The translations under genes and the position numbers were made by a program. Shown here one piece after another: positions 1 to 7,991 of a stretch of DNA of 42,363 bases (the first letter of the stretch is position 1; every line of letters begins with the position of its first letter). The notes under the pieces are model-generated. The model was not told the DNA's origin, ran no database searches, and saw nothing but the letters and a program-made list of their open reading frames with translations. Location of the stretch: assembly GCA_030684415.1 (NCBI GenBank), contig JAUXNL010000035.1, positions 1 to 42,363 on the forward strand. The letters run 5' to 3'. The stretch is from Moraxellaceae bacterium. Its GTDB lineage: Bacteria; Pseudomonadota; Gammaproteobacteria; Pseudomonadales; Moraxellaceae.

Positions 1-131
1 AGCGGCCCTTCGGTTCCCGGTTTGTCCTGGATTTTGGCCTCCGGAATGCCGGCCGCTTGAACCCGGGACACCAGGCCTGCGCTCAGCACGGCGGCGCCGG
101 CTCCGAGCAGAAAATCACGTCGATTGGTCAT
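1..131 (-). CDS. Multicopper oxidase, N-terminal part (cut by window edge)
   Basis: Only the first 43 codons are inside the window. They begin MTNRRDFLLGAGAAVLSAGL, a textbook twin-arginine (Tat) signal with RRDFLL followed by an Ala/Gly/Leu-rich stretch and an Ala-rich cleavage zone. The mature start (AGIPEAKIQDKPGTEGP) is like that of CopA-type multicopper oxidases found beside metal-efflux operons. Such enzymes are folded with copper in the cytoplasm, exported, and oxidise Cu(I) in the periplasm. The ATG at 131 lies 14 bp after the stop of the TolC-like gene, so the two are probably co-transcribed. The family is inferred from the signal and context, because no copper-binding motif is visible in this fragment. 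Confidence 0.62.
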   Translation of the reverse strand, partial: MTNRRDFLLGAGAAVLSAGLVSRVQAAGIPEAKIQDKPGTEGP

Positions 132-145
132 GGAAAAACTCTCGT

Positions 146-1558
146 TCAATGGTCGGCTGCGGCGGCATCAGTGGCCATCGTGGCCGCACGGGCTGGCGGG
201 CTCATGCCGCCCCCGGCACCCTGCAGCGTGCTGGTCAGGTCGGCCTCGGCCACCCAAAAATCCTCCAGCGCCGCCAGATAGGCATCGGTGCTGGCGGCCT
301 GATCCCGGGCCTGAGCCAGCAGCTCAAAGGTGCTGATCAGCATGCCGTTGTAGCGCAGCAACACCTCATCCGAGATTTGCTTCTGCAGCGGCACAATCTC
401 GTCGCGATAGTGCCGGCTCAGGTCGTAGGCGGTGCGGTAGCGGGTATAGGCATCCCGGGATTCGCTGCGGGCATTGACGGCGGTTTCCGCCACCTGGGCC
501 AGGGAACGACGGTAAATGGCTTCTGCCTGAGCCACGCGGGCGCTACCAAAATCGAACAGCGGCAACTCAAGGCTGACCTCAAAGCCGGTCTGTTTCGGTA
601 GCTCGTTCGAGGTGTTGTATTCGTAGCCCAGATTCAGCACGTTGATGAAGCGCGTGACCTTGGTCAGCCTGAGCGCACGCGCCGTGTTGTCGGCATTGCG
701 CTTGGCCATCTGCACGTCGATACGTTGATCCAGCGCCTGCTGCTCCACCTGGTTCAGCTCGCGGGGTGTGCCCGGTAGCTCAGGCAGGGATTCGGGCAGC
801 TTGACGGTGCCGGCATCCATGACGCCCAGCAGCCGTATCAACCGTTCCCGGGCGGCCAAAGCCTCGGTTTCAGCGCGGGCACGTTGCGCCGTGGCGGCGG
901 CATAGAAAGCCTGCTCCCGGGCGGCGTCCAAGCGACTGATGTTGCCGGCCTGCGCCAAGCTGCGGGCTAGGTCGCGACCAGCCTCGGCGGCTGCCTGCAC
1001 ATCGGCGGCGTAACGCGCGCGCTGGGCGCCGGCGACGGCCGCGAAATAGTTGCGGCGGGTTTCCCGCGCCAGATTCAGCACGGCCCGGGTCGTATTCAGC
1101 TTGGCGCTTTCCAGGCGCTGCTTTTCCAAGGGGGCTCGCGCTGGCAAGGTCAACAGGCCGATCAGGTCAAAGGTGATGCTGCGCTCGATTTCGCGCTCGT
1201 CGCCCTGGGTCAACCGGGCCACCGAGATACGAGGATTGCGCAGGCGCGTGGCAGCCACTACCTCGGCTTCGGTGAGGCGCAGCTCTGCGAAAGCCCGCTG
1301 CAGGCCCGGGTTGTTGATCAGGGCCAGGGCCACCGCATCTTCTACCCTCAGGGGCTGAGCCAGAAGCTCGTCACGGCGCTGGGCGCGGGTCTCGGCGCTC
1401 ATGGCTTGGGGCCGGGTCTCTTGTCCCATCAGGCGGCTGGCCTGCGCCCGCACCTCACCCTCTCCACCATCGGAGGACAGGGTGGCACAGGCGCCTAAGC
1501 TACCGGCCAGGACGGCCACCAGAATTGCGCGTGCCAACGGCTGGCGAGGCGCTCTCAT
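146..1558 (-). CDS. TolC-family outer-membrane efflux lipoprotein
   Basis: A 470-residue protein of the outer-membrane factor (TolC/CzcC-like) family. The N-terminus has a lipoprotein signal (LAGSLGAC lipobox, Cys about residue 23). The body is Ala/Arg/Glu-rich and helical with the two repeats usual for OMF proteins; the motif LINNPGLQRAFAELRLTEAEV is the first repeat's typical start and LELPLFDFGSARVAQAEA the second's. It would form the outer-membrane exit duct of a tripartite pump or act with the copper oxidase in periplasmic copper handling. Its ATG overlaps the stop of the small gene upstream by 4 bp (ATGA), so translation is coupled. No adaptor or permease is adjacent on this strand, which is unusual for an OMF. 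Confidence 0.85.
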   Translation of the reverse strand: MRAPRQPLARAILVAVLAGSLGACATLSSDGGEGEVRAQASRLMGQETRPQAMSAETRAQRRDELLAQPLRVEDAVALALINNPGLQRAFAELRLTEAEVVAATRLRNPRISVARLTQGDEREIERSITFDLIGLLTLPARAPLEKQRLESAKLNTTRAVLNLARETRRNYFAAVAGAQRARYAADVQAAAEAGRDLARSLAQAGNISRLDAAREQAFYAAATAQRARAETEALAARERLIRLLGVMDAGTVKLPESLPELPGTPRELNQVEQQALDQRIDVQMAKRNADNTARALRLTKVTRFINVLNLGYEYNTSNELPKQTGFEVSLELPLFDFGSARVAQAEAIYRRSLAQVAETAVNARSESRDAYTRYRTAYDLSRHYRDEIVPLQKQISDEVLLRYNGMLISTFELLAQARDQAASTDAYLAALEDFWVAEADLTSTLQGAGGGMSPPARAATMATDAAAADH

Positions 1559-1866
1559 CGGTTACCTCCATGCGGCATATCGCTGTCAGACGTGCCCGGC
1601 ATGTCGGCATCCTGTGATTCTTTGGGAGCCTCTTTTTGGGCATCAGGAGACGAACCCATGGTGTGACCGGCGTACCCGGAGGGCTCATCCATCACCAAGG
1701 CATGGGTCTCCCGCCAGTCACGTACGGCAGGCTCTGACCAGGCCTGATATCCGCTGAACGCACTGGTATGACTGGCAGGAGTCGGGAGGGACTCAGGGGC
1801 CGCCACTACGGCCGCCGGCATCCACAAGAGAGTGACCACGACGGGGAATCGCATGAAAAAATCCAT
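1555..1866 (-). CDS. Small exported Met/His-containing protein, unknown function
   Basis: A 103-residue protein with an N-terminal signal peptide (hydrophobic residues about 6-22, cleavage after VVAA). The mature part is short and polar; its second half contains GHTMGS, DMPGTSDSDMPHGG and other Met, His and Asp residues that could bind copper loosely. It is the first gene of the leftward copper operon and is translationally coupled to the TolC-like gene. An alternative ATG at residue 5 is possible. I do not recognise a named family; a periplasmic copper-binding role is inferred from position and composition. Confidence 0.6.
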   Translation of the reverse strand: MDFFMRFPVVVTLLWMPAAVVAAPESLPTPASHTSAFSGYQAWSEPAVRDWRETHALVMDEPSGYAGHTMGSSPDAQKEAPKESQDADMPGTSDSDMPHGGNR

Positions 1867-1925
1867 CAGGAAGCTCCGATGGGAAGATCATGCGACTGGG
1901 TGCAGGACAACAAGCTGACGTGGAA

Positions 1926-1941
1926 ATTACATTCCTGTCAT
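1926..1941. promoter_or_regulatory. Putative CopR/CusR-type operator (cop box)
   Basis: The dyad ATTACA-TTCC-TGTCAT (6-4-6, one mismatch between arms) lies in the 142-bp divergent region between the leftward copper operon and the response-regulator gene. TGACA/TGTAA half-sites are typical of heavy-metal two-component regulators (CopR, CusR). The position would let one site control both directions. I could not assign convincing -35/-10 hexamers around it. Confidence 0.5.
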
Positions 1942-2008
1942 CTTCGCTTAATCTTACAAAAAGTCGGTATTGTGATGGCCATATACCCTGGCATGAGACG
2001 AGCGCCCC

Positions 2009-2701
2009 GTGAAAATCTTGCTGGTTGAAGATGAAGCCAAGACGGGTGAGTACCTGAAACAAGGCCTCACCGAGGCCGGCTATACCACCGACTGGGTGAA
2101 AGACGGGCTGGCCGGGCATCATCATGCCCTCTCCGAAGATTACGACCTGGTGATTCTGGATGTGATGCTGCCCGAGATCAGTGGCTGGCAGGTGCTGGCC
2201 GCCATTCGCCGCGCCGGAAAATCCATGCCGGTGCTGTTTTTGACGGCCCGAGATCAGGTGGAGGACCGAGTCAAAGGTCTGGAGCTGGGAGCCGACGATT
2301 ACCTGGTCAAACCCTTTGCCTTCGCCGAACTTTTGGCCCGTGTCCGTACTCTGCTCCGGCGGGGCCGCAGTCGTGAGCCTGAGCTGTTGCAGGTGGCGGA
2401 TCTGGAGCTGGATGTCCTGCGCCGGCGTGCGGTGCGAGCGGGACGCCGCATCGACCTTACGGCCAAGGAATTCGCCCTGTTGGAGCTGCTGATGCGACGC
2501 CAGGGCGAGGTGCTGCCGCGCTCCCTCATCGCCTCCCAGGTCTGGGACATGAATTTCGACAGCGACACCAATGTCGTCGAGGTGGCCATCAAGCGCTTGC
2601 GCACCAAGGTGGAGACGGGCGTTGAAACCAAGCTCATCAACACCGTGCGCGGTATGGGTTATGTACTGGAGGCTCCTGCGGATGACGCTACTGATGCGTA
2701 A
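2009..2701 (+). CDS. copR: Heavy-metal two-component response regulator (CopR/CusR type)
   Basis: A 230-residue OmpR/PhoB-class regulator. The receiver domain (about 1-115) has the acidic pocket VEDE, the phospho-acceptor Asp51 in ILDVMLPE and the conserved Lys in YLVKPF. The C-terminal winged helix (about 125-223) has [12 protein letters not shown] and the recognition-helix region [14 protein letters not shown], ending with [11 protein letters not shown]. Translation starts at a GTG. It overlaps the kinase gene and faces copper genes on both sides, so it very probably senses periplasmic Cu/Ag through that kinase and activates the operons around it. Confidence 0.9.
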   Translation: MKILLVEDEAKTGEYLKQGLTEAGYTTDWVKDGLAGHHHALSEDYDLVILDVMLPEISGWQVLAAIRRAGKSMPVLFLTARDQVEDRVKGLELGADDYLVKPFAFAELLARVRTLLRRGRSREPELLQVADLELDVLRRRAVRAGRRIDLTAKEFALLELLMRRQGEVLPRSLIASQVWDMNFDSDTNVVEVAIKRLRTKVETGVETKLINTVRGMGYVLEAPADDATDA

Positions 2702-4109
2702 ATCCATCACGCTCCGTACCAGCCTCCTGTTCACTTTGCTGGCGGCGGTGGTATTTGCATTCATGGGGCTGGTTATCCGGGCTTCCGTCAGTCATCACTT
2801 CAGCGAGCAGGACAGCAGCGCCCTGGAAGGCAAGCTGGAGTTGATCCGGCACATCCTGCTCACGAACGAGTCAGGGGATGCCGAGCGACTGCGGCGTCAA
2901 CTGGGGGATGCCCTGGTCGGGCATCATGATCTGTCCGTACGCATTCGCCATTCGGGTGGCCCCGAGCTTTTTAGCTCCGGACACGCGTCCATTCCGGATG
3001 CTGTGCTCCAGAAGACGACTGTATTCCCTGCAAAGGGCGCACTGCCACTGCTCACCTGGTCTTCGGAGGACGCGACTTATCGTGCCGTTGCCGTTCGGGT
3101 CCTGACCCCCAATCCGCCTCAGAGCTGGGAAATCAGTATCGCCGTCGATACACGGCACCATGCAGAATTCCTGACGGTGTTCGAGCGCGAACTTCTTGTG
3201 ATCGGCGCAGGCGGTCTGCTGCTCATGGCCGTCCTGGGATGGCTGGCAACGCGCCGCGGTTTGCAGCCGGTGCAGCATATGGCGCATGTGGCCGAAGGCA
3301 TTTCGGCGCAACGACTGCAGGACCGGCTTCCAGCAACTGATGTGCCGGTTGAGTTGCAGCCGCTGGCCCGGGCCTTTAACGAGATGCTGGATCGCCTGGA
3401 AGACTCGCTGCGCCGGCTCTCTGACTTCTCCTCCGATCTGGCGCATGAACTGCGTACACCTATCAATAACCTGATGACGCAAACACAGGTTTCATTGGCC
3501 AAGCCGCGCAGTGCCGAGGAGTACCGCGAAGTGATGTACTCGAATCTGGAGGAGTTCGAACGTCTGGCCCGCATGATTGCTGACATGCTGTTTCTGGCCA
3601 AGGCGGATAACGGCCTGATGATTCCGCATCAGGAGCCGGTGAACTTGCGTCAGGAGATTGAAGCGGTTTTTGAGTTTTACGATGCACTGGCGGCCGAAAA
3701 AATGGTGGCCCTGTCACTGCAGGGCAATGCCATTGTCACAGGTGATCCGCTGATGTTACGTCGCGCCATCAGCAATCTCGTCTCCAACGCTGTTCGCCAC
3801 AGTCTGCCCGACACAACCGTCACGGTCAGATTGATAACGGAGCAGGAGATGGTGCGTCTGGTGGTGGAGAACACGGGGGACAGTATCACTCGCGACCAAC
3901 TGGACCGGGTATTCGACCGTTTCTACCGGGCCGATGCATCACGACGCCGCAGTGACGAAGGCGCAGGACTGGGGCTGGCCATTACTCGCTCCATTGTCCG
4001 AGCCCACTGCGGCCAAATTACGGTAGCCTCCAATGAAGGCAAGACCCGTTTTCAGGTGACCTTGCCGATCACGCCTGCGCCTTTGGAGGCGACGGGCGTG
4101 AGGGAATGA
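2682..4109 (+). CDS. copS: Heavy-metal sensor histidine kinase (CopS/CusS type)
   Basis: A 475-residue membrane kinase. The ATG at 2682 is chosen because GGAGG at 2668-2672 is well placed; it overlaps the regulator's end by 20 bp. Layout: first transmembrane helix about residues 14-34, periplasmic sensor region about 35-165, second helix about 172-190, HAMP, then DHp with His255 in [14 protein letters not shown]. The ATP-binding domain shows the N box (LVSNAVRH), a G1-like region ([11 protein letters not shown]) and the G box ([13 protein letters not shown]). This is the CusS/CopS/PcoS group of heavy-metal sensors. It would autophosphorylate on periplasmic copper or silver and pass phosphate to Asp51 of its partner. 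It overlaps the next gene by 4 bp. Confidence 0.9.
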   Translation: MTLLMRKSITLRTSLLFTLLAAVVFAFMGLVIRASVSHHFSEQDSSALEGKLELIRHILLTNESGDAERLRRQLGDALVGHHDLSVRIRHSGGPELFSSGHASIPDAVLQKTTVFPAKGALPLLTWSSEDATYRAVAVRVLTPNPPQSWEISIAVDTRHHAEFLTVFERELLVIGAGGLLLMAVLGWLATRRGLQPVQHMAHVAEGISAQRLQDRLPATDVPVELQPLARAFNEMLDRLEDSLRRLSDFSSDLAHELRTPINNLMTQTQVSLAKPRSAEEYREVMYSNLEEFERLARMIADMLFLAKADNGLMIPHQEPVNLRQEIEAVFEFYDALAAEKMVALSLQGNAIVTGDPLMLRRAISNLVSNAVRHSLPDTTVTVRLITEQEMVRLVVENTGDSITRDQLDRVFDRFYRADASRRRSDEGAGLGLAITRSIVRAHCGQITVASNEGKTRFQVTLPITPAPLEATGVRE

Positions 4110-4510
4110 GTATACTTAATGCCATGAGCCGCCCACTTCGCCAACGCATAGCTCTGTTCCTGAGCCTAATCATGGTCACCTTCACGGTGTGCCAGGGTAT
4201 GGCGTTGGCGGCAATGCCAAAGGGAGGCATGCCGGTCCCGATGCAATCGGCCGGCATGTCCTGCCATGAGGCGCCGGGCGTTGACCCCGCCATTGCAAAG
4301 CCGGACTGCCCCAGCGACTGTGAGCACGTGGTCAAGGCCTCTGATTCCGGACCGCAGTTTTGCCCCTTGAGTCAGGTGGTGGCCTTCGTGGCCTATCAAT
4401 GGCCTGACCTCAGTCGGGAGGCAGGTGCCATCCAGCTAGCCGCTTTGCCCTTACACGACCCCATTACCGATCCCCCTCCCACCCTCCGCTATCATCGCTT
4501 CCGCGAATAG
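4106..4510 (+). CDS. Small exported Cys/His/Met protein of copper operon, unknown
   Basis: A 134-residue protein starting at an ATGA overlap with the kinase gene, so it is translationally coupled. An N-terminal hydrophobic segment (about 16-36) is a signal peptide or anchor. The mature part carries MPKGGMPVPMQSAGMSCHE, CPSDCEHV and FCPLSQ, which gives Met, Cys and His residues suited to metal binding, and ends in an Arg-rich PPPTLRYHRFRE tail. Similar short proteins with DPP...RFR-type tails occur near Cus/Czc operons, but I cannot name the family with certainty. A periplasmic metal-binding or regulatory role is inferred. Confidence 0.62.
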   Translation: MSILNAMSRPLRQRIALFLSLIMVTFTVCQGMALAAMPKGGMPVPMQSAGMSCHEAPGVDPAIAKPDCPSDCEHVVKASDSGPQFCPLSQVVAFVAYQWPDLSREAGAIQLAALPLHDPITDPPPTLRYHRFRE

Positions 4511-4616
4511 CCCCTCCTGGCCGGCCCCGTGCCGGTGATTTCGCCTACCCGTCAGTTTTCACGCTGACACCCCGGTATTGGTTTTTACGCGAAATTCACA
4601 ACCCAGGAGTCTTATC

Positions 4617-5141
4617 ATGACAATTCGCATCCTCGCGCTCGCCTTACTGAGCGCCTCCCTGCTGTCTACCCCGGCCTTGGCTGAACCCGTTGACACCCAT
4701 GTCGATTACGGTGGCCCTCGGGCCGTGCCGCATGAGCACGGTGACATCTATTCCTTTGGCCGCCCCGGCCAGGAGAAATACGCCCGCCGCGCCATCACCC
4801 TGACGGCAAGTGACGACATGCGCTATTCCGAATCCACCCTGGACTTTGCGCAGGGCGATACGGTCAAGTTCGTGTTCACCAACGCCGGTAGCAATCCGCA
4901 TGAGTTCGTGCTGGCCGACAAACGCACCCAGGACAAGGTCGAAAAAGCCCGGCCCGATCCGGAGTCCGTGAAGAGTCCGCCGTATTCCCTGCTGCTGGCC
5001 CCGGGTGAGACCCGGACCCTGGTCTGGCAATTTGACCGGTTTGGGGTCTTCGAGGTCGCCTGCCATCTACCCGGGGCTTACAAGGCCGGCATGGTGACCT
5101 ACATCAGCGTCCCCATGGCGCCGAAGCGCGGCTGGCGCTAA
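4617..5141 (+). CDS. Periplasmic cupredoxin-domain protein with an altered copper site
   Basis: A 174-residue exported protein. The start is the ATG at 4617, preceded by AGGAG (4605-4609); the signal peptide ends at about PALA (residue 20). The cupredoxin fold covers about 60-172, with a first copper ligand in NPHEF (His95) and the C-terminal loop ACHLPGAYKAGM containing Cys149 and Met159. In most relatives this loop reads C-x-x-P-G-H, supplying the second His ligand; here that position is Ala154, although His150 lies next to the Cys. The protein may hold copper differently or not act as a classic blue copper protein. It sits between the two-component system and cusCBA, so a periplasmic copper carrier role is likely. 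Confidence 0.82.
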   Translation: MTIRILALALLSASLLSTPALAEPVDTHVDYGGPRAVPHEHGDIYSFGRPGQEKYARRAITLTASDDMRYSESTLDFAQGDTVKFVFTNAGSNPHEFVLADKRTQDKVEKARPDPESVKSPPYSLLLAPGETRTLVWQFDRFGVFEVACHLPGAYKAGMVTYISVPMAPKRGWR

Positions 5142-5159
5142 GCCTTCCCACTACGTACC

Positions 5160-5204
5160 GCAGCAGCCGGATGTGCCGGCTGCTGCTTCTGTCACTCAGT
5201 GACA
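5160..5204 (+). other. Two adjacent hairpins between cupredoxin gene and cusC
   Basis: GCAGCAGCCGG at 5160-5170 pairs perfectly with CCGGCTGCTGC at 5176-5186 across a 5-nt loop (11 bp). It is followed at once by a second perfect stem, TGTCACT (5190-5196) with AGTGACA (5198-5204). No U-tract follows, so this is not a standard intrinsic terminator. It could trim or stabilise mRNA and set the ratio of cupredoxin to pump transcripts. Confidence 0.55.
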
Positions 5205-5226
5205 CGGATTTGTGTGGGGAGACATC

Positions 5227-6492
5227 ATGCCCGCTGTATTTTCCCGGACCCGCTACGGGATCTGTTTAGGGGTGACCTTGCTGACCTTAGTCGGCCCTGC
5301 GGCCGCCGAAGGATTGCGCTTTGAAGCGGCCCTGCAGGCTGCCGAGGCTAGTACACCTCAGTTGCAAGCCCGTCGCGCGGCCGTGGCCAGTGCCACCGAG
5401 GCTGCGCCAGCGGCGGATGCCTTGCCCGACCCCAAGGCCTTTATCGGCCTCGACAACCTGCCTATCGACGGCCCGGATCGCTTCAGCACCAGTCGTGACT
5501 TCATGACCATGCAGAAGATCGGGCTCATGCAGGATTTCCCGAATGGCGGCAAGCGCCAGGCCCGGGCCGACGCCGCCCAGGCGCAGGTCAGTCAGGCCGA
5601 AGCCCAACTGCACCTGGACCGTGTCACGGTCCGGATCGAGACCGCGACGGCCTGGCTCAACCGCTATTACCTGGAGCGCCAGATCGGCCTACTCGATGAA
5701 CTCGACCGCGATAACCGGCTGCTGGCCGATGTCGTTAAGGCACAGCTCGCGGCCGGTAAAGGAATGGCGGCCGACGCTTTGCTGCCCAGCCAGGAAGGCA
5801 TTGCATTGGGCAACCGGCGTGACGAGTTGCAACGGGATCGGGCCAAGGCCGAAGCCGCGCTGCAACGCTGGGTGGGCAATGTGTCCCAGCTGGGGCTAGC
5901 GGGCGAGCCGCCGCAGTTCACTGTCGATGCTGCCCAGCTACGTCAGCATGTAGAACACCATCCCGAGCTGCTGCTGTTCCAGCCCATGGCGGCCCAAGCC
6001 ACGGCGGAGCTGCACACGGCCGAAGCCGCGCGCCGACCGGATTGGGGGGTGGAGCTGGCCTATCAGAACCGTGGCCCCGCCTTTAGCGACATGGTGTCCT
6101 TACAGGTCACTCTGGACCTGCCGCTGTTCACCGGCACGCGGCAAAACCCCCTGGTCCGTGCCCGGCAGCAGGCCCTGCTCAGCATTGAGGCGGAGCGGGA
6201 AGCCATGCTGCGCGAACACCGAGCCACGCTGGACGCTGAGGTAGCGGACTACGCCGCGCTCACACAACAACTGAACCGCCAGCAACAGGAGGCCTTACCC
6301 CTGGCCCGGCAGCGGGTCGAGCTGCAATTGGCGGCCTATCAAAGCGGCCGGGCCGATCTGACCCTGGTCCTGCAGGCGCGCCGCGAACTCCGGGACAGCC
6401 GGCTTCAGGCCATCGCCCTCGAAAACCAACAACAAGTGCTGGCCGCTCGCCTGCATTACCTCTTTGACGATCATGAGGAGACCGCGCCATGA
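5227..6492 (+). CDS. cusC: CusC-type outer-membrane factor of Cu/Ag efflux pump
   Basis: A 421-residue TolC-family protein. The ATG at 5227 is preferred because TGGGGAGA lies just upstream; a longer reading begins 5 codons earlier. A signal peptide ends at about VGPAAAEG. The two OMF repeats are visible as ALQAAEASTPQLQARRAAVA and QVTLDLPLFTGTRQNPLVRA, with long coiled-coil segments rich in Ala, Gln and Arg. It provides the outer-membrane channel for the CusBA pump. It overlaps cusB by 4 bp, and its order (C-B-A) matches Cus/Sil operons. It is shorter than E. coli CusC, as is usual for the CzcC-like forms in environmental operons. Confidence 0.86.
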   Translation: MPAVFSRTRYGICLGVTLLTLVGPAAAEGLRFEAALQAAEASTPQLQARRAAVASATEAAPAADALPDPKAFIGLDNLPIDGPDRFSTSRDFMTMQKIGLMQDFPNGGKRQARADAAQAQVSQAEAQLHLDRVTVRIETATAWLNRYYLERQIGLLDELDRDNRLLADVVKAQLAAGKGMAADALLPSQEGIALGNRRDELQRDRAKAEAALQRWVGNVSQLGLAGEPPQFTVDAAQLRQHVEHHPELLLFQPMAAQATAELHTAEAARRPDWGVELAYQNRGPAFSDMVSLQVTLDLPLFTGTRQNPLVRARQQALLSIEAEREAMLREHRATLDAEVADYAALTQQLNRQQQEALPLARQRVELQLAAYQSGRADLTLVLQARRELRDSRLQAIALENQQQVLAARLHYLFDDHEETAP

Positions 6493-7991
6493 AGCGGAAT
6501 TACCTGAAATTTGCGGCGATATTGCTTGCCGTGGCGAGCCTTAGCGGGGGCCTCGGCTATTGGCTCGCCCAGCGTCCGCCCACCATGCTGATGACTACCA
6601 CAGAAGCTCCTTCGGATCAGGAACGCAAGGTGCTGTATTGGTACGACCCCATGGTGCCCAACCAGCACTTTGACCAGCCGGGCAAATCGCCCTTCATGGA
6701 CATGCAGCTCGTGCCCCGCTATGCCGACGAGAGCGCCGATGAAAGCGGCAACGCGGGTGGCATCACAATCAGCAGTGCCCTGACCCAAAACCTGGGCGTG
6801 CGCTATGCCACGGTCGAGCGCGGCCAGTTGCCGTCAGCGGTGGAGGCCCCGGCCAACGTGGTCTTTAACGAGCGCGATGTGGCCATCGTGCAGACCCGGG
6901 CCGCCGGCTTTGTGGAACGCGTCTATGCGCGGGCGCCGGGTGACGTGATTGCCCAAGGGGCGCCCTTGCTTGACATTCTGGTGCCGGAATGGGCCGGCGC
7001 CCAGGCCGAGTATCTGGCCCTGCAACGCAGCGGCGATGAGGACCTGACACGGGCGGCCCGCGAGCGGCTGCGTCTCTTGGGCATGCCAGAGGCAGCCATT
7101 CAGCGCCTGGTAAAAAGCGGCCAGACGCAAACCCGCTTCACGGTGACGGCACCGATTGCCGGCGTCATCCAGGCGCTGGACATCCGCCAGGGCATGACCG
7201 TCAGCTCCGGTATGACCGTGGCCCGCATCAACGGCCTGGCCACGGTGTGGCTGGAGGCGGCCGTGCCCGAGACCCAGGGCGGCAGCCTTGCCGTGGGCCA
7301 GCCGGTGGCCGCGCTGTTGGCCGCCTATCCCGGCAAGTCCTTTGAGGGCCGGGTCATCGCCCTCCTGCCGGAGGTGAATCCCCAGAGCCGCACGCTGCGG
7401 GTGCGCATGGAGTTTGCCAATCGAAGGCAGGAACTGCGGCCCGGCATGTTTGCGCAGGTGCAGCTGGATACGAAGGCGCAGCAGCAAATGCTGCTGATTC
7501 CCAGCGAAGCCCTGATCCGTACCGGCAAGCGCAATATCGTCATCGTGGCGGAAGGGGACGGGCAATTCCGCCCCGTCGAAGTCACCCCGGGCAGCCAAGC
7601 CGGCGGCAAGACCGCCATTATGGCGGGCCTGGAAGCCGGCCAGAAGGTTGTGGCCTCGGGGCAGTTCCTGATTGATTCGGAAGCCAGCCTGACCGGTGTG
7701 CTGGCGCAGATGAAGACGACGGCGGAGCAAGAGCCGGAGTCACAGGCATCGGCAGCGTCGGGTCTCATCGAAGCAAGTGGCGTGGTTGAGGCTCTGGGCC
7801 ACCAGGACATCACACTCTCGCACGAGCCCATTCCCGCCTTGGACTGGCCGGCCATGACCATGCCCTTTGCCCTCGACAAGGCGGCGTCCACGCAGGGCTT
7901 GAGGAAGGGCCAGCGCGTGCAGTTCGCTCTGGAAAAACGGGGTGATGATCTGGTGGTTGTCCGCCTCCGCGCGATGGAGGGCCGGCCATGA
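6489..7991 (+). CDS. cusB: CusB periplasmic adaptor with fused C-terminal CusF domain
   Basis: A 500-residue membrane-fusion protein. Residues about 8-26 form the membrane anchor. A heavy-metal-binding domain follows at about 48-78 ([20 protein letters not shown], then MDMQLVPRY), giving the Met ligands known in CusB. Barrel-sandwich and beta-barrel domains occupy about 95-410. Residues about 420-500 are an extra CusF-like domain: the signature [16 protein letters not shown] holds the His, Trp and two Met residues that bind Cu(I)/Ag(I) in CusF. In E. coli CusF is a separate chaperone, so here metal delivery and the adaptor are one chain. The gene overlaps cusC and cusA by 4 bp each. Confidence 0.92.
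   Translation: MKRNYLKFAAILLAVASLSGGLGYWLAQRPPTMLMTTTEAPSDQERKVLYWYDPMVPNQHFDQPGKSPFMDMQLVPRYADESADESGNAGGITISSALTQNLGVRYATVERGQLPSAVEAPANVVFNERDVAIVQTRAAGFVERVYARAPGDVIAQGAPLLDILVPEWAGAQAEYLALQRSGDEDLTRAARERLRLLGMPEAAIQRLVKSGQTQTRFTVTAPIAGVIQALDIRQGMTVSSGMTVARINGLATVWLEAAVPETQGGSLAVGQPVAALLAAYPGKSFEGRVIALLPEVNPQSRTLRVRMEFANRRQELRPGMFAQVQLDTKAQQQMLLIPSEALIRTGKRNIVIVAEGDGQFRPVEVTPGSQAGGKTAIMAGLEAGQKVVASGQFLIDSEASLTGVLAQMKTTAEQEPESQASAASGLIEASGVVEALGHQDITLSHEPIPALDWPAMTMPFALDKAASTQGLRKGQRVQFALEKRGDDLVVVRLRAMEGRP

Noticed and set aside
453-475. CCCGGGATTCGCTG, similar to the outer transposon end
   Set aside because: It is inside the TolC-like gene in normal coding sequence and the similarity stops after about 9 bases.
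1793-2764. Minus-strand frame of 323 codons across the response regulator
   Set aside because: It is antisense to the regulator and crosses the divergent promoter; the translation shows no domain.
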